Of a stretch of DNA of 64,000 nucleotides, positions 1 to 13,696 are shown piece after piece; the first letter of the stretch is position 1, and every line of letters begins with the position of its first letter. This stretch comes from Trochalopteron elliotii (taxonomy: Eukaryota > Chordata > Aves > Passeriformes > Leiothrichidae). The stretch spans positions 3,001,071-3,065,070 of the forward strand of contig JANPWX010000215.1 of the NCBI GenBank assembly GCA_024734555.1. The letters are read 5' to 3'. Made by a program: the position numbers and the translations under genes. The notes beneath the pieces are model-generated. The model had not been told where the DNA came from. It did not search any database and was given only the letters and a program-made list of their open reading frames with translations.

Positions 1-1844
1 AAAGGAAGAGTAAAGCTGTTTGGAAGCCCTCTTTATCCTCATCTTTGTTCATCCACTGTGCTGAGTGGTACTCAGAAAAACTTCATTAACTATTAAGAGG
101 AAGATGCTGTAGACGTAGTTCTGTGTGTTGAATTGCAATTTTGTATCATCATCAGTCATAACTGTTTCATGTTAACTGGTGAAGGCATAGTAATTACTAT
201 GTAATTTTACATGTTTGTTCAAAATTCTTGCAACTATGTTAAAACATAACTACTGTTAATAGTGCTGCACTATTAAATAGCATTTATTTTTAAATAATCC
301 TTATAGAAACTAAAAACTTCAAAATCACTTCCATTTGAAGTTGAAAAGAGGAAACAGTTTTTACCAAATTGAAAATATCCAAAAAAATGTGCTGAATTTA
401 TTTTATTATAAGAAATTATATTAAAATCAACTTTTCTAATAATACTGCTTTAGAAATAAAATACTAGTTCTTTTTTTACAGTCATGTTCAAGTACACTAT
501 AAAGTTTCACTATATATTGAAAATTATATATTATTTCCATTACTTAATGGCAATATATACTACACACTTTCATTTAAAAGAGGACAATGAGATACATATT
601 TTCTATTCAGTTTGACACACTATGGAGCTACAAATAATTGCTGTAATGTAAAAAATAAAAGTAAATCCAGACAGAGCAAAGATAAGATTTGATAAATACT
701 GGTTTCTTCTGGAAAACAAAAGAAGAGTTTAAGCACATTTTCAAATCAATAAATAAACCGTCATAATCCAGTCTGATAAAATCTAAGTTCAATGTAGAAA
801 AAACAGAATAGAAAAAGAAATATTATTAATTTACTTGATAACAAGACAGAGAAATACACTCAAAAACATTTCATTATGAAAAAATAAACCTTTTGGACAC
901 CTTCATAAAATTATGCTTATACTGAAGAAAATAATTTAGAAAAAGGATAGTCGCAATTATAGTATAATATGCAGGTACATTTCAAAACTAAGTTTAAAAA
1001 ACCTTACTAGTTTTTGAAATTATTTTGTTTAACCATTCCTTCCAGGCATTTCCCCAGCAAACTTTGATGTCACTGATGGGCCTGACAGACAACAAAAAAG
1101 ATGCCCTCCATCCAAACAACTGTTGAGCAGCAACTTTTAAAACACAGTCAATAGAAGACTCACTAAAATAACAACTATATATGTGACTGACTACAGCAAA
1201 TCCATGAAAACCTAGTGAGATTTCTGTCTGGGAAATTAACCCTTGACCACATTTTAACCTCTTGATGCTGATTCTTTAAGATGATTAACAATGCTTATTT
1301 TATTGTGATGCTAGTGTCATATAGCAACAAAAGAGTGTATAACAGCAAAATTAAAAAGAAAAAAAACCAAAGAAATTAATAGGGCAGATAGTTGCCCAAC
1401 ATTATGGCTTTTTGTAAAGCCTTTGTTTCAAATGCAGCATCAAGGACTAAACCTTAAATCAGGAAAAAGGAATGTACCAGTAGGAAGAAAAAAAAAGGCA
1501 ATTATATTCATATGTGCAACTATGAGATGTGGAATTAAAAGTACATGCAAACAAGTATCTTCAATGAAAAAAAGGAAAGAAAACAACAGAGTAATCCCAG
1601 TTTGACTGTATGAATTAACAGCATATTGCATACATCATCATTTAGACCTGGCATTACAAACCTAAAGGCCTCCATAACCAACTACATTTCAATGTCTGTT
1701 TACCTGATAATGCAATGCAGGGCAATTTTCAGAAAACATTTATGTACTAGAAAATTATGCTACACAGGAAAACCAAAACTGAATCACAAAGAGTGCAAGA
1801 AATTAAAACTCCAGACAAATTTTTTATTGAAATGTATGCCAGTC
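1..1844. other. Gene-free AT-rich DNA
   Basis: No recognisable exon, repeat family or RNA gene is visible. The DNA is AT-rich with scattered A and T runs. The short open frames are not supported by splice sites or by any recognisable protein motif. I treat it as intergenic. Confidence 0.6.
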
Positions 1845-2430
1845 ATACCCTGGGCTCCAGGAAGAAGGTGACCAGGAGATCAAAGGAGATTCTTTCCCTC
1901 TACTCTCTTCTTGGGAGACCAAGAAGCTGGAATACTGCATCCAGCTCCGAGGCCCCCAAAATAAAAAAGATGTAGACTTGATGGAGAGGGCCACTAAATT
2001 GATCATAAGATTTGAGAACCTGTCATACGAAAACAGACTGAGAGACTTGGGGTCGTTCTGCCTGAAAAAGAGAAGGTTTCAGGGAGAGAGACCTTATAGC
2101 ACCTTCCAGTATGTAAAGAAGCCTATGAGAGAGATGGAGAGGGAGTTTTTACAAGGGCATACGGTGACAAGACAAGGTGGGAACAGTTTTAAACTGAAAG
2201 AGGGCTGCTTTAGATTTTAGGAAGAAATTGTTTACTGTGAGGGTGATGGGGACTAGAACAAGTTTTGCAGAGAAGTGATAGATATATCCCATCCCTGGAA
2301 CTGTCCAAGACCAGGATGGAAGTCTGAGTAACCTGGTCTCAGTGGAAGGTGTCCCTGTCTATGGCAGGGAGGTTGGAACTAGATGACCTTTAAGGCCTGG
2401 TCCAAGCCAAGCCATTCCATGATTCTATGA
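1845..2430 (+). mobile_element. CR1 LINE, 5'-truncated 3' end
   Basis: This is a truncated CR1 non-LTR retrotransposon. The first part is a decayed copy of the C-terminal part of ORF2: phrases such as WNTASSSE, RATKLI, ENLSYENRLRDLG and KLKEGCFR match the CR1 ORF2 tail, broken by stops and frame changes. It continues into the usual 3' module (GGTGTCCCTG, then GGTTGGAACTAGATGACC) and ends in GATTCTATGA, the 8-bp-type 3' repeat of avian CR1. Orientation follows from that 3' end lying at the right. It lacks a 5' region, endonuclease and reverse transcriptase core, so it is dead on arrival, as most bird CR1 copies are. The left boundary is uncertain by some tens of bases. Confidence 0.93.
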
Positions 2431-5400
2431 AAGATGTAAAGTAAGTTAAGTTTACTAATATTTTCAGCCTTCGTCATAACCAAAACTTCAAAGCAAAAAA
2501 GCTTTGGGAAGGAGAAGGCTTGGTCACTCACTTAGAGCCCAGTTGTTGGAGTAGAGTAACCTCAGTATGGTTCTGGATCTCCTAGTGGTCTTCTGAGTAA
2601 TTCCTACACAGGCAGCCCCTGTTATCTCAGTGGGGGTTTTGTGCCTATAAAGTGAGATATTAAGCATTGAGTTCTTAACTTGAGAAGTACTGTTGACAAT
2701 GATAGTCTGTTCCTATTGATTGTGGAGATACTGGCTGCATCTAGCTCCTTGAATTGTCCTAATCTAATTCCTCCTGAACCTTTGAGGAGCAAAAATGCTA
2801 CTTGTCGTATGTATTAATTTCAATGACAATTACAACATGACAGGAGTGAATCATCTAGAACTGTGAATCCATGATCAGGACGACTTCTCAGCTCTCTGTG
2901 CCAATACAACCAAAGCAGCAGGCAGTCCTCTAGTGTGAAATACTAGAGAACAACTCAAATTACTTTTTGACTGAGTTGTATAAATCATCTTAATCCCATC
3001 ACAACAATACTCATTTCCTTACCAACTGAGAAAATAAAAATAAAATAAAAATTATACTAGTCCAGGACCTAATATAGCAATGTATGAGTGTATGAAAGAA
3101 CAAACCAAGTTAAAACATGTAAATGTAAATTGCAATAGGTTATTGCAGGGTCAATGGAGTTTCCAGGTTTTTGTCCTTGCAATTAAATTAATAAAATGGC
3201 CAACCATGATAAAGTGATAATGAAGTAGCCTAGAAGGCACTTGAATATCAGGCCAGTAAAAGAATTTGCACATAATCTCACAGATGGCTTTAATTTGCAT
3301 GTCCTCCTGTATGGACACCAAGAGAGAATTGTGCAAACACTTCAGAATCCTTCACATACTTTATGTGAGGTTTCTGCCCCCCTGTAGTTCATAGAGGTTG
3401 CAGAAAACCTCAAATCTCTTGTTGCAGTTATAGTCTAAGGCAAACATGAAGCAAGAAACAGGAAGAGAAATGCTTAAAGATTGTGTTTACTGAGTTTGCT
3501 GGAAAATCTCTTGTTTAGAAGTTGTTCAGTGCACATTAAATGGTTTTGGTCATCCTTTAAGCCCTCCTGAAACCCAGAAGACACAAAGATGACACAACGT
3601 GCCCTTTCAGAATTACAGACTCTCACTCAAGATCACTATTGGACATGCTCAGAGCTTGAGCACAGATATTAACATAGCAGCAAGGGGTCTGTAGGAAAAA
3701 GCAGTGACATTTATTAAATGAGTGGCTATAATGACCAAAAAACCAAACAAGCTTGTGGAGTCAAAGAAGGGCCTTAAACCTATTTCCTTCTTTTTAGCAA
3801 TTGCACCAACTGGATTAGTAAAAGATATGATCTCTCTTTACAATTGTTCATTTGTGAATTTCGATAGTTATAGCAATAATCAAAACTATTACTATTAGCA
3901 GGCAATAGCTATATTGATATTATATCGTATATAATTTGAAATCATAAATATGTATAACCATCAGGACCTAGCCATCCACTTCCACCTGGGTACCATCCTT
4001 AAGCCCAGATGTCTGCATACAACACCTGAGTATTCCAAGACAAGCAACAGAAGAGTCAAAGAAAAGAGACAAAATCTAAACCCAGCTCCACACACGTTAA
4101 ATGACAAGATACTGAAAAGCCAATGTTGATTACTAGTAGAAAGAAAAAAATTAGAAGACAGAGAATCATATTTCTTAGGGTTTTTTAAGTAGCAAAGACC
4201 TAGAGATGATAAAAAGACCTAAGTAAACCAAGGCATTAGTTGAAAAGTACATTTAAAATATGTTGTTTCAGAGGCAAACCCTGCTCTGATCTCCAGTTAA
4301 TTAGGAAGTGACTTTGCTATTAAGAGGCTGAGGCATGCATGTGTTGCCATCAGTGTTCAGATGAGGAATTAAATTTTTTGTGCCCATTTGCAGTAGGGCA
4401 TATATTTTGTTATAGAGTAGATAACGTAGGAGAAACAGACTATCTTAACTTCTGTGTAGATAATGAGATCATATGAATTATGTTCTCTATTTTTAGTTGT
4501 TGAGAATGCTAGCCTTTGTAATAGGGCTTTGTTGCACCTGTGAAGGTGCTGAATAAAGATGGTGGTCTCTGCCCCAGAGAGCAGAGGTGTTTGCTCACCA
4601 GAACAGAAATGAATATGTGTTCTCCCTCCCACCCAAACCCAGTATCCCTGAGAAGCAGAGGTAACAAAATAGCAGCTATGTATCACTTCTATCTGTGCCT
4701 ACCAGATGCATTTTAAATTAGAGGTTTTAAAGCAACATTTGAAAGAACACAGCATATGAGGTTCTTGAGCTTTCCATGAGAACTTTTCCCATCCAAAGCA
4801 AAAAGAAGAAAATGTGAGATACTACAGGCTGTCATGACTGCTTTTATGGCTATCACATCTATTAGAGAGCTACCTAGAGCAACCAATCTCACACTCAGGT
4901 TAAACTGTATTGCAAGGAGCCCAAGATGGGGTGCATCTATGAAAGGTGTTTGAGGAGAGCATGGAAATTGGAGAGGACAGCAATACAGACGAGGGGCTAG
5001 TCCTTGGTAGCACTACATGGCACAATCAGGCAGAGATGCCAAAAGAGAGAATGAAGTTCAGATACAACAAAACTGTAGGTAGAGAGTGACTGGGAAAAGT
5101 CAATGTTTGCAAGGTTTAAATTGAGGACTAAACATCTATGTTGAGTCATGTGATAGGTAAATTCTTCCCTGGGAGGAAATGCAAAGTAGGAAGAAAAATA
5201 AACAAAAAATGGAGACTAAAATTATATGTACAGATGTGACAGGATGCACAGGAACTACATATCAGAGTCCCACCAGACAAATTGAGCAAGTATTCACAGA
5301 AATAATAAATGCCACAAAGGAGATATTATTTGAACCCTTAGAATTTATAAAACACAGGATATTTAGAAGCAGGAAGTGATCTTTTCATTTGGTGAATTTA

Positions 5401-5861
5401 ATGTGCTTAAAACTTGTATTTGCATCTCCCAAAATCTGTTCACAAGATACAAAAGAATAATTATACCTGTTTTTCAAAAAAGGAAAATTAGGCTCTTGCG
5501 AGTATACCAAGGATCAATAATAGGGACAAACGTTGCATGCTGGGAGGATTTCAGTAATATTCCAGGACTTCATTTCTTCTTTGACCTAGCTATTTTGGGT
5601 CACCAAACTCAGCTCTGATGTTAGAGGCTTCTTCCACATAGAGCACGCAAGGTTACCATTATTCACAATTTTGCAATTCATTAGTTTTCAGTATCTGAAA
5701 AAGAGGGGAGATGGGAAGAACATACAATCTTTGAATGCCAGGATTTTCGTTTTTGAAAGTATTATGTTTTAATAAGGCATTAAGTTACTGATTCTTCATT
5801 TCATTTTGTCATAAATATTTTTTTCCTATTTTGAAGACTAAATATTTTAAAATGTCCCACA

Positions 5862-5880
5862 TTCAATCAATCAATCAAAC
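5862..5880. repeat. Short (ATCA)n microsatellite
   Basis: Four to five consecutive ATCA-type units, visible as TCAATCAATCAATCAAAC. Confidence 0.7.
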
Positions 5881-6766
5881 AAAAAAGGAACTGAAAGCAG
5901 GAGGTGGAATTCAAGCCCTGATATATGGGCCAAATGGGGCAAGTATGCTCTAATTCCAGCTGCAACTGCTGCTGTTACAACTACAGGTTCACCATAGGGA
6001 AGCAAGCAAGGTGAAAAAGCAAGCAGGTTAAAGGAAGCTGCTGAGCTCTTTCTGTCTGAAATATATTTCTGTGAGTTCACACAATTTTAGTCTTTTCAAG
6101 ACTGTGGAACCATAGATGAATTCTCTAGTCACTTTCCATTAATGCATATTAAAAAAAAATTCAGTTCCATAACTAAAATATCTTCTGAGAACTGTCTTTT
6201 GCCTTAATAAGAAAACAGCATGTGTACTGTCCCAAAGAGCAAGAAGGATTCTTGTAGCATAGTGACATTCTATGGTCTTATCTTCCTTTCTAACACACTG
6301 CAGGCTGAAAAAAAATAACTGTAAATCTGAAAAACGCTTTTTACATAAGGAACCCTCAAAAGCCATTCTGCTCCATCTATTTCCTTGTGCATATTTTTCT
6401 ACCTATTAACTCTGATAATAAGAAGTGTTACATAGAGCAGAGATTTTGAAGACAGAGTCTGCACAGCATCCTATTTTGTTTTAAAGGAGGAGAAGGGGTA
6501 GAGGTAATGAAAAAATCTTCCACTGATCTTATTTACTCTTTACCATACCTTTTTATTTGGTCTCTGTATTTCTTAGGTTGGCATAGTATTAAATTGGGTG
6601 GTACCTACCCCACATACAAGTCTGGAAACATCACAGACCAAGGCTTAAAAGTAACTGAAGGGTTTTATCTAAGGGTCAGTGTCTTTGGGAAAAAATGTAC
6701 TATTGTGAAGAAGATCCACAGAAGCAGATGCTTTTAAAATGTCATGCATAAGCACAACAAGGGCTA

Positions 6767-6812
6767 AAATATTAATATTAATAATTATTATTAATAATAA
6801 TTATAATAATTA
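6767..6812. repeat. (ATT/AAT)n AT-only simple repeat
   Basis: About 45 bases of imperfect ATT/TAA trinucleotide repeat made up only of A and T, followed by an ACA-repeat stretch. It is a low-complexity microsatellite with local self-complementarity. Confidence 0.75.
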
Positions 6813-6919
6813 CAACAACAAGAACCACCAGTTCAACAAATGCCAGTCAGTCTGAATGGAAATTTTCAATTGGGCAGAATTTCAGCAATGAAATGGCAGA
6901 ACAGAGACCAAAGGAATTG

Positions 6920-6979
6920 ACATTTATTTGCTTGTGTTTCAAAACAAAACATTTATTTGCTTTGCATTTCAAACAAAAA
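6920..6979. repeat. Two-copy ~30-bp tandem duplication
   Basis: The motif ACATTTATTTGCTT, followed by a TTTCAAA(A)CAAA tail, occurs twice head to tail with a period of about 30 bases. The second copy differs by a few substitutions. It is a small local duplication with no obvious function. Confidence 0.65.
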
Positions 6980-8792
6980 AGCTTGAGAAAGAGGGAAGGA
7001 CAAGAAATTAACATCTCTAAGAAAAACAGCAATATAAAAGCTACAGTTTATGTTTGATAGGACATAGAGTATTTAATTACATTATATCATTCACCTAAAA
7101 TTTAAAATACAAAAATCATATTTGGCTTTTGAACATAACAGGCTTGACTGGCATTCTTTTTTCCAGTTTTGGTTTGGGTTCATCTTTTTTTTATATAATT
7201 TTAGTGTAGGTTTTTATTTATTTTGTTTATCATAATTCTAAGTTTAGGTCTCTTTCAGTGTTTAGTGCTATGCTTATTTTTCTTTTTTAAATTAAGAGAG
7301 GCCTGTACTACAGTTTGAACTGGAGATTAATTAAATTCCTGATAAATCATTCTCTAACAGGAAATGTTGGAATCCCATTGTGAACAGGGCCAGACTACTT
7401 TTAAAAATAAATAAAAAAATCTTCTCATTCACTTAGAATCCAGTACAGATAAGAACAGGAGCTCAGAATGACATAAAATTCCTCAGATTATAGATTTGCC
7501 TCAGAAAACCCAAAAAATACAAGGCTCCTTATGTCTAAGATTATAATCCCTGCAATCTGGTACTTTATTCAGGATGTTCCTGTTGCAAACTTTATTGAGT
7601 CTTTTTATTGTCATCTTCATGCTTTGGATGATAGCCTAAGGAAGAAAGATGTTTTCTATTCACATTTTACAAAGGAAAACTCAAATTTACTAAGCACAGT
7701 CCCCTGAGTCACTGTGATTTTTTTTCCCCCTTCAGACAAGGAAGATACATATTAAAACATACTTGAATTATGGAACTTTCTTACTTGCTTTCTTCTAATG
7801 TCAATATGTTTTACCAATTCTGATTACTAAATATAATTGTGTAAATCCAATTCATTGCACAAAAAGCGTACCAAGTTTTTGAGGGCTAGCACTTTACTAC
7901 AAGTCTACAAAAAAAAACCTTCCAAGGACGACTTCTAAGTTGATATAATAATTTTGTTGCCTTATTGTCTGGGCTGGATGCCTTTCTTTATCTTCAAGAA
8001 CTCTTAACAGGGTGTCAAAATATTAATTTCAAAAACTAAAAGGTACAGGATGAAAATTACCTTTGCCTTTTTGAGAAGTACATGTCATGACCTTGCACAT
8101 GCTATCTTTGGTACATTTTCTTTGGATGACATAGCTTTTCTGAAAAGGAGCAGTAATATACACAAACAAGCACCTATGCACCCAGCCACACCTAAAATCA
8201 CTCAAAAACTAAATATTCCACTCATAGCTTTACCCTTACGATAGTGAAAGTGGGCGTACCTGACATACACTGGTTAGCTTGATAGAATATTCTTGGACAA
8301 TGTTCAAAAGCTTAAGCAATAAGGAAATTTTTACAACTCTGCATAATGTAACTCATACACAAGGATTCTACATTTATATACATAATGTCAAATTAGTTAG
8401 AAATACCAACAACAAATTACAATGATGAAAGAGAAAATAAGTATTTTGGCTGAATCACATAGTAAAAATATGGATGCCCATAAAATACATATCTACATTC
8501 TAGAGTTTACTATTGCATTCACACCAGCAAATGCAAAAAGGGATCAAACTAAACCTTGAAGCTGAGAGTTTGAAAAATTAAGGAAAATGTAACTAGCAAT
8601 TATTTTTCTAAAATAGAAGGTGTTACCTCTTAGAGATGACCAATGTCAGGGATGCTGACATAATTTCCAATAGTAAATAGTAAAGTGACAAAAGATGATT
8701 GAACTAGTGCTTCGGTAATTGTTTTAGCTGCTATTCTTACTAGAAAAGAGCAACTGTAGGCTGCACAGGTTTCTTTTTTAGACCTCGGGTCA

Positions 8793-8838
8793 CAAAAAAA
8801 AAAAAAAAAGAAACAGAAAAAAAAGCAAAAAAAAAAAT
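8793..8838. repeat. A-rich tract
   Basis: Two long A runs separated by GAAACAG and GC, with no recognisable retroposon body upstream on the plus strand. It is low-complexity sequence, not a proven poly(A) tail. Confidence 0.75.
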
Positions 8839-11800
8839 AGCCAGTATCTGTAAAATTACTTCAACAGCTTCAGCAAAGGGATGTGATTTCCCAATATAAC
8901 AATTAATGGCTGCTTCCTAGTGGCTTGTGATTCTCCAGAAGGCAGCTGATCATACAGAAATGGTTTCTGCATAAAGTAGCTTAGGTTCTTCAGTAGTCTT
9001 TCCATGCCACTTTGCTGCAACAGTGTAGTAAGTAAAGACTGTTAGAGATAAATAACTAGAACTTCTAAGCGTTTCAAATTTATCCTACAGCTCTTTCTAG
9101 CAATAGTTCATTTATTGTATGTAATGTTGTTGGCTAAACGTGACTTAGTGGGTTGTGCAGCCTATAGAATTTTGCAAGCTCATTTAGAAAGCCCTTATCA
9201 GAGCTTAAATTCAGAATTTTCTCCTGAAAGCATGAGCATGTCCCTAAACAGAGCTAAGAGAGACCAAACACTTCTGGCATTTTCTTTAAAAAAACACCAA
9301 CAAATGAAAACACATCATCTTGTAGGGAACTGAGCACTTTAGGCTAATGCTGGAATGGCAACTCAAAGAAGTACCCACACTGCGCCTTTAAAAAGTAGCA
9401 GTTTATATTGGGTTTAATATAGCAGAGAAATCTGTGCTGCCAGTACTGGCTGACAAGCATCCCTCAGCTTTTCCAAGAGGAACATGACTATAGGAAGAGT
9501 TCAGTTGACTCCTGACGCGCGCTTAGGCTTCTGAGCAAAAACTGTCAACATGAAAAATATTCTTGCCAACTATAGTGGTGCTTTTGCAAGACCACTAAAC
9601 ACAATTTATTTTTTTCTGTCTGAATATAGCATTTTTTATATTTTTCTTGCTTTCCATATGGATATCATCTGCTGTTCTGAATGCTTAAGAGTAACATAAC
9701 AGGAGCATATTAAGAAGACCTCTCTTATATGTACCAACATCTCCAGAAGCAACTCTTGTGAAAACACTACACATCACATTAGAGTGAAGCACTAAACATA
9801 ACTCACATCATCATGAATACAAAATCACATTCATGCTATTTATCACTGTTATGATAAATTAGTGAATAACAAGAAGGAAAAAAAAAAGCTTTCTTGCTTA
9901 CTTAGACTAATGATGATAGTGTCATGTTCTGCTTACTAATAGCAGGGGTTTTTAATAGTGAAATAATAACCATTATTATAAAAGAGAGTGCTATCATAAG
10001 TATTAATTATCAAATAAGCCACATCTAGCACCCCTGAAGATGAGATCTGGAAAACTGCAAGAGCTGATCAATTCACTCAACAGTCATCAGCTGAGTGATT
10101 TTCAACATGACGTGAGAGGATGGTCTCAGTTCTCTCTTTTTTTTACATTAGAAATAAAATTTAAGAAATTTTTAATAAATTAAGAATTTAAGGGGAAAAA
10201 AAGGCTGATAATCTAGGTCAAATTTTGTGAGTCATTCTTGGAGCAGACCACATTTCATTAATTCTAAATCAAAATTTACATTGTCAGTACAAAATTGCCA
10301 CAAAAGTTCCCATTTTTAATTTTATTTATTGATACTAGTCTAACTAGACTAACTCATATTATTTTTCTTGTTCTGACTAAAATTTCCATAGGGATGGCAA
10401 TTATGCAGAATGAGCTCAGGAATATTGTCTGGTATGATAACTAAAGTGCTGTCCTGGGTAATGTCTGGTGTAAGTGACACTAGTTGGGGTCTAGAGGTCT
10501 TTTTATGGGACTGGGAAAACGCATACTGTCATTTAGTTTTGTACCAAAGGACAGAAGGCAAACCTTTGCATTATCTAGAACCTCTATGTTCACTGAAACT
10601 GGGAAGAGGAAGAACAGGGGAAAAGGGAGGTGTAGAACATCACCTGGGAGGTCTCATTTACAGGAGTTATTTTTTGTCTCCCTGGAGAGGTGGGCAAAAC
10701 AAAAAGTATATGCGTTAAAAAATAAAATCCTCATATCAACACTAGATAAACAGAAGAAATGGGCATAGGCAAAATAACAGGTAATTTATATTTTTACAGT
10801 CTGAAATTTTGTGTAAGACCTTCATATAAGACTTCAGAATGATCAATGAAAAGTTTTGTAAAATGTTAATGAAGATGTCAGCAAAAGCTTTATCTCATGT
10901 TTTAAGTCAAAGTGAATTCTGTTAGATCTCAATTCACACAGCACACACTACTGATGGGATTGGCAGAAATGACTATATTTAGAGTGGGGCTTGATTTGGC
11001 TTGGTAAGATGTACTAATTGTGAGTTCGAGTTTACCTCCTTTACCTAGTATTTTGAGCGAACAAAGCCCTTAAAGTGAAAAGAGAATGAAATTCAAATAT
11101 TTGTGAGGGTTTTATGCAATATGGTGTATTTTGCTTTACTGCAGCTGAGCAGAATGTGTGTGAAGAAACGAAGAGACAGAAAGCAGCAGAGTGCATTGTA
11201 TTCTTCTTGACCATATCAAACCAGAGTCACAGAACTTTTCCATGATTCCCAGAAACATCACCCACACAAGGAACACAACCCAGCACACTGAGGGACAGAA
11301 GCTGGGACCTCATCCCTGCAAGTAAGAATCTAAATAGCTTCACAGTTTAAGTGCTTCTGAGAACATAGTTTAGCTCTTTGGTGTACCACAAGTATGCAGC
11401 CGTTTTGTTAAAAAGTCCCAGCTGTATAGTAATCAGCACACATTTTTAATCCATCCATTCTCTGTTATGAAATGCCAGTAGAGCATAATAGAGAATTTTA
11501 ACAAGCATCCACTGCTTTCAGTTATAATCTTCACTTCAGCCAGCTCCTCGTTTCTGTAGGTGGTGAACCAGTACACCACAGATTCAACAAGACTGGTAAG
11601 TCTTGGAGCTCTAATACTCATTAGAGAGTGATTTACTGGGACAAGATAACATGAAAGTAGGAGGATTATAAGAATGTCACCCTTGCCCAGTAATAGTATT
11701 CAGAATTACACACTGTCCTTTTTGCATATTATGATAACAATTAGGGTGCTCTGTAGCATCCCTCCCTCTGCCCTTCACTATCACAGCCACATTCAGCTGT

Positions 11801-13623
11801 AAGAGCAGAGATAACCCCTGGTCGCACCACACAGACATGGGCTATGGAGGGGTTGTTGCCTTGGGTGGTTTCTTTTGGTTTTTTTTTTAATATAAAAACC
11901 TGGGGAAAGGCTTCAGTATGTTCTATTTTTTAAAAAAAAAGTAATATTCTTAAGCAGTAGAACAATTTTTTTACAGCACAGGCAGCTGTAAAATGGAATC
12001 TGACAAAACGGTCTGTTATTTATCTGCACAGTGTCATTCCAATTTTGCCAATATCTTAAGGCTAACTTCCTGCAACTTTTCATTGAAGTGAGTGCTTTTC
12101 ATTTCTCCTCTTTGAAAATGAAAATGAAAATCTTTCCATTTTTAAACATGGAGATGTCTGTAATAAGCAATATTATTTAAATGAGAACCTCAGATACTCC
12201 ATGCTGAATCCCAGAAGGCTTTGCCAACTTTATTATTACAATTACACCTGATGACTTGCTTATGGGAAAGGACAAATCTCCCCTTTCATCTGGAGGGTTT
12301 CCCTGCCCAGTGTCCAGCAGTCATGCCAAAGCACATGAGTGTCCCTTTTCGAAACTACATGGCTGTTAATAGACTGTAACATAGAGGCTACAGAGCAACA
12401 ACACAAATAAGAGCCTGTGAAGGAAATTTATCAGTCATGAAGTCACAAATACGGCTGGTTTTTCCTCTGAAATCTCCGAAAAAACATCCAGTTTTTAGAC
12501 ATATGGACATGAAACAGATCATTCTGTCTGTACATGTGAAATCACATCGTCATTCAATCCATCAATCCTTGTTATTCACCTGGATATATCGTGCAACCCA
12601 TCCTCTGCCAAGAAGATGCAATGTTGAAATTATTATGTATGAAGGTATTTATAAAACATTAGAATAATTCATTGATGAAAACTGACAATTGTGACTTCAA
12701 AAATTTTGTAAGAGAATAGCATATTTAATAACAATAATAGTAATGACAAACATAATCCTAAATTTAGTTCACTAATAGTGTTTTTAGTAATCTGCAGAAC
12801 AATCAGCATAATTTTAAAATTCTCATTATTCATAAAAGAAAAAATCCTGAGTAAATCATTCCACTTCAGTCCTGTCTATGAGATTCTAACCAAGCCAGAT
12901 TATAGATTCTGTGATCAAAAATTACAGCTAATTCTATTTAAAATTCTTTTAGGGACCAGATTGTTAACAAAGAAATAGAAAATTATTAAAATATTTCTGA
13001 AGGTTAGTACAACCAGAAATTGAAAATTGTAAGTACAATCAGTACTTACACCTCAGTAACTACACCTCATATGTTGGTATATAAATTATGAATTTTTGAA
13101 GTTTCATCACAAATCACAGAAATGAATATAAGTTTATCTGCCTATAGTCCCTGAACTCTAGCCTAAAAATGAAGCTCAGAAGTATTTGTAAATTATTTGA
13201 AAAATTTATATGTACTTGTGAAAAATAAATGTTTTGTTTAGAGCATGCATTCATACAACTCATTAACAAATTGATTTAATCCTTATGGTTTTGAAAGGAA
13301 AAAACCTATTAAGCATTAAAACTATGATTTTGACAGATATAAAAGTGCCTAAAGATGGACAACTAATTCCCAACCCATATTGAAATCAACAGGGGCTATG
13401 CATTAACAACATATTCAGAAGTCTAAAGACAAATATAAATCTCATAATAAATGTCTACAATTTGAAAGAAAACTGTATTATCAATTGATGCGAATGAGAT
13501 TCTGTTCCCTGTTTGGGAAATTTAATCCACATCTGTCCAAGCATGTAAAAATGTCACTACTTCATAGACACTTCCACATAAAAACCTCATTATACAGTAG
13601 CAGTGCTATATACTAATTTGCCT

Positions 13624-13696
13624 CATGCAAAAAAAAAGAGAAATTCCCTAAAAAACCCCACCCCAATAAAACAATAACAACAACAAAATAATTCAC
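13624..13696. repeat. A/C-rich low-complexity tract
   Basis: A short stretch of A with scattered C and almost no T, including AACAATAACAACAACAAAA. It resembles the larger C/A-rich tracts further right in the window and has the same strand bias. Confidence 0.6.
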
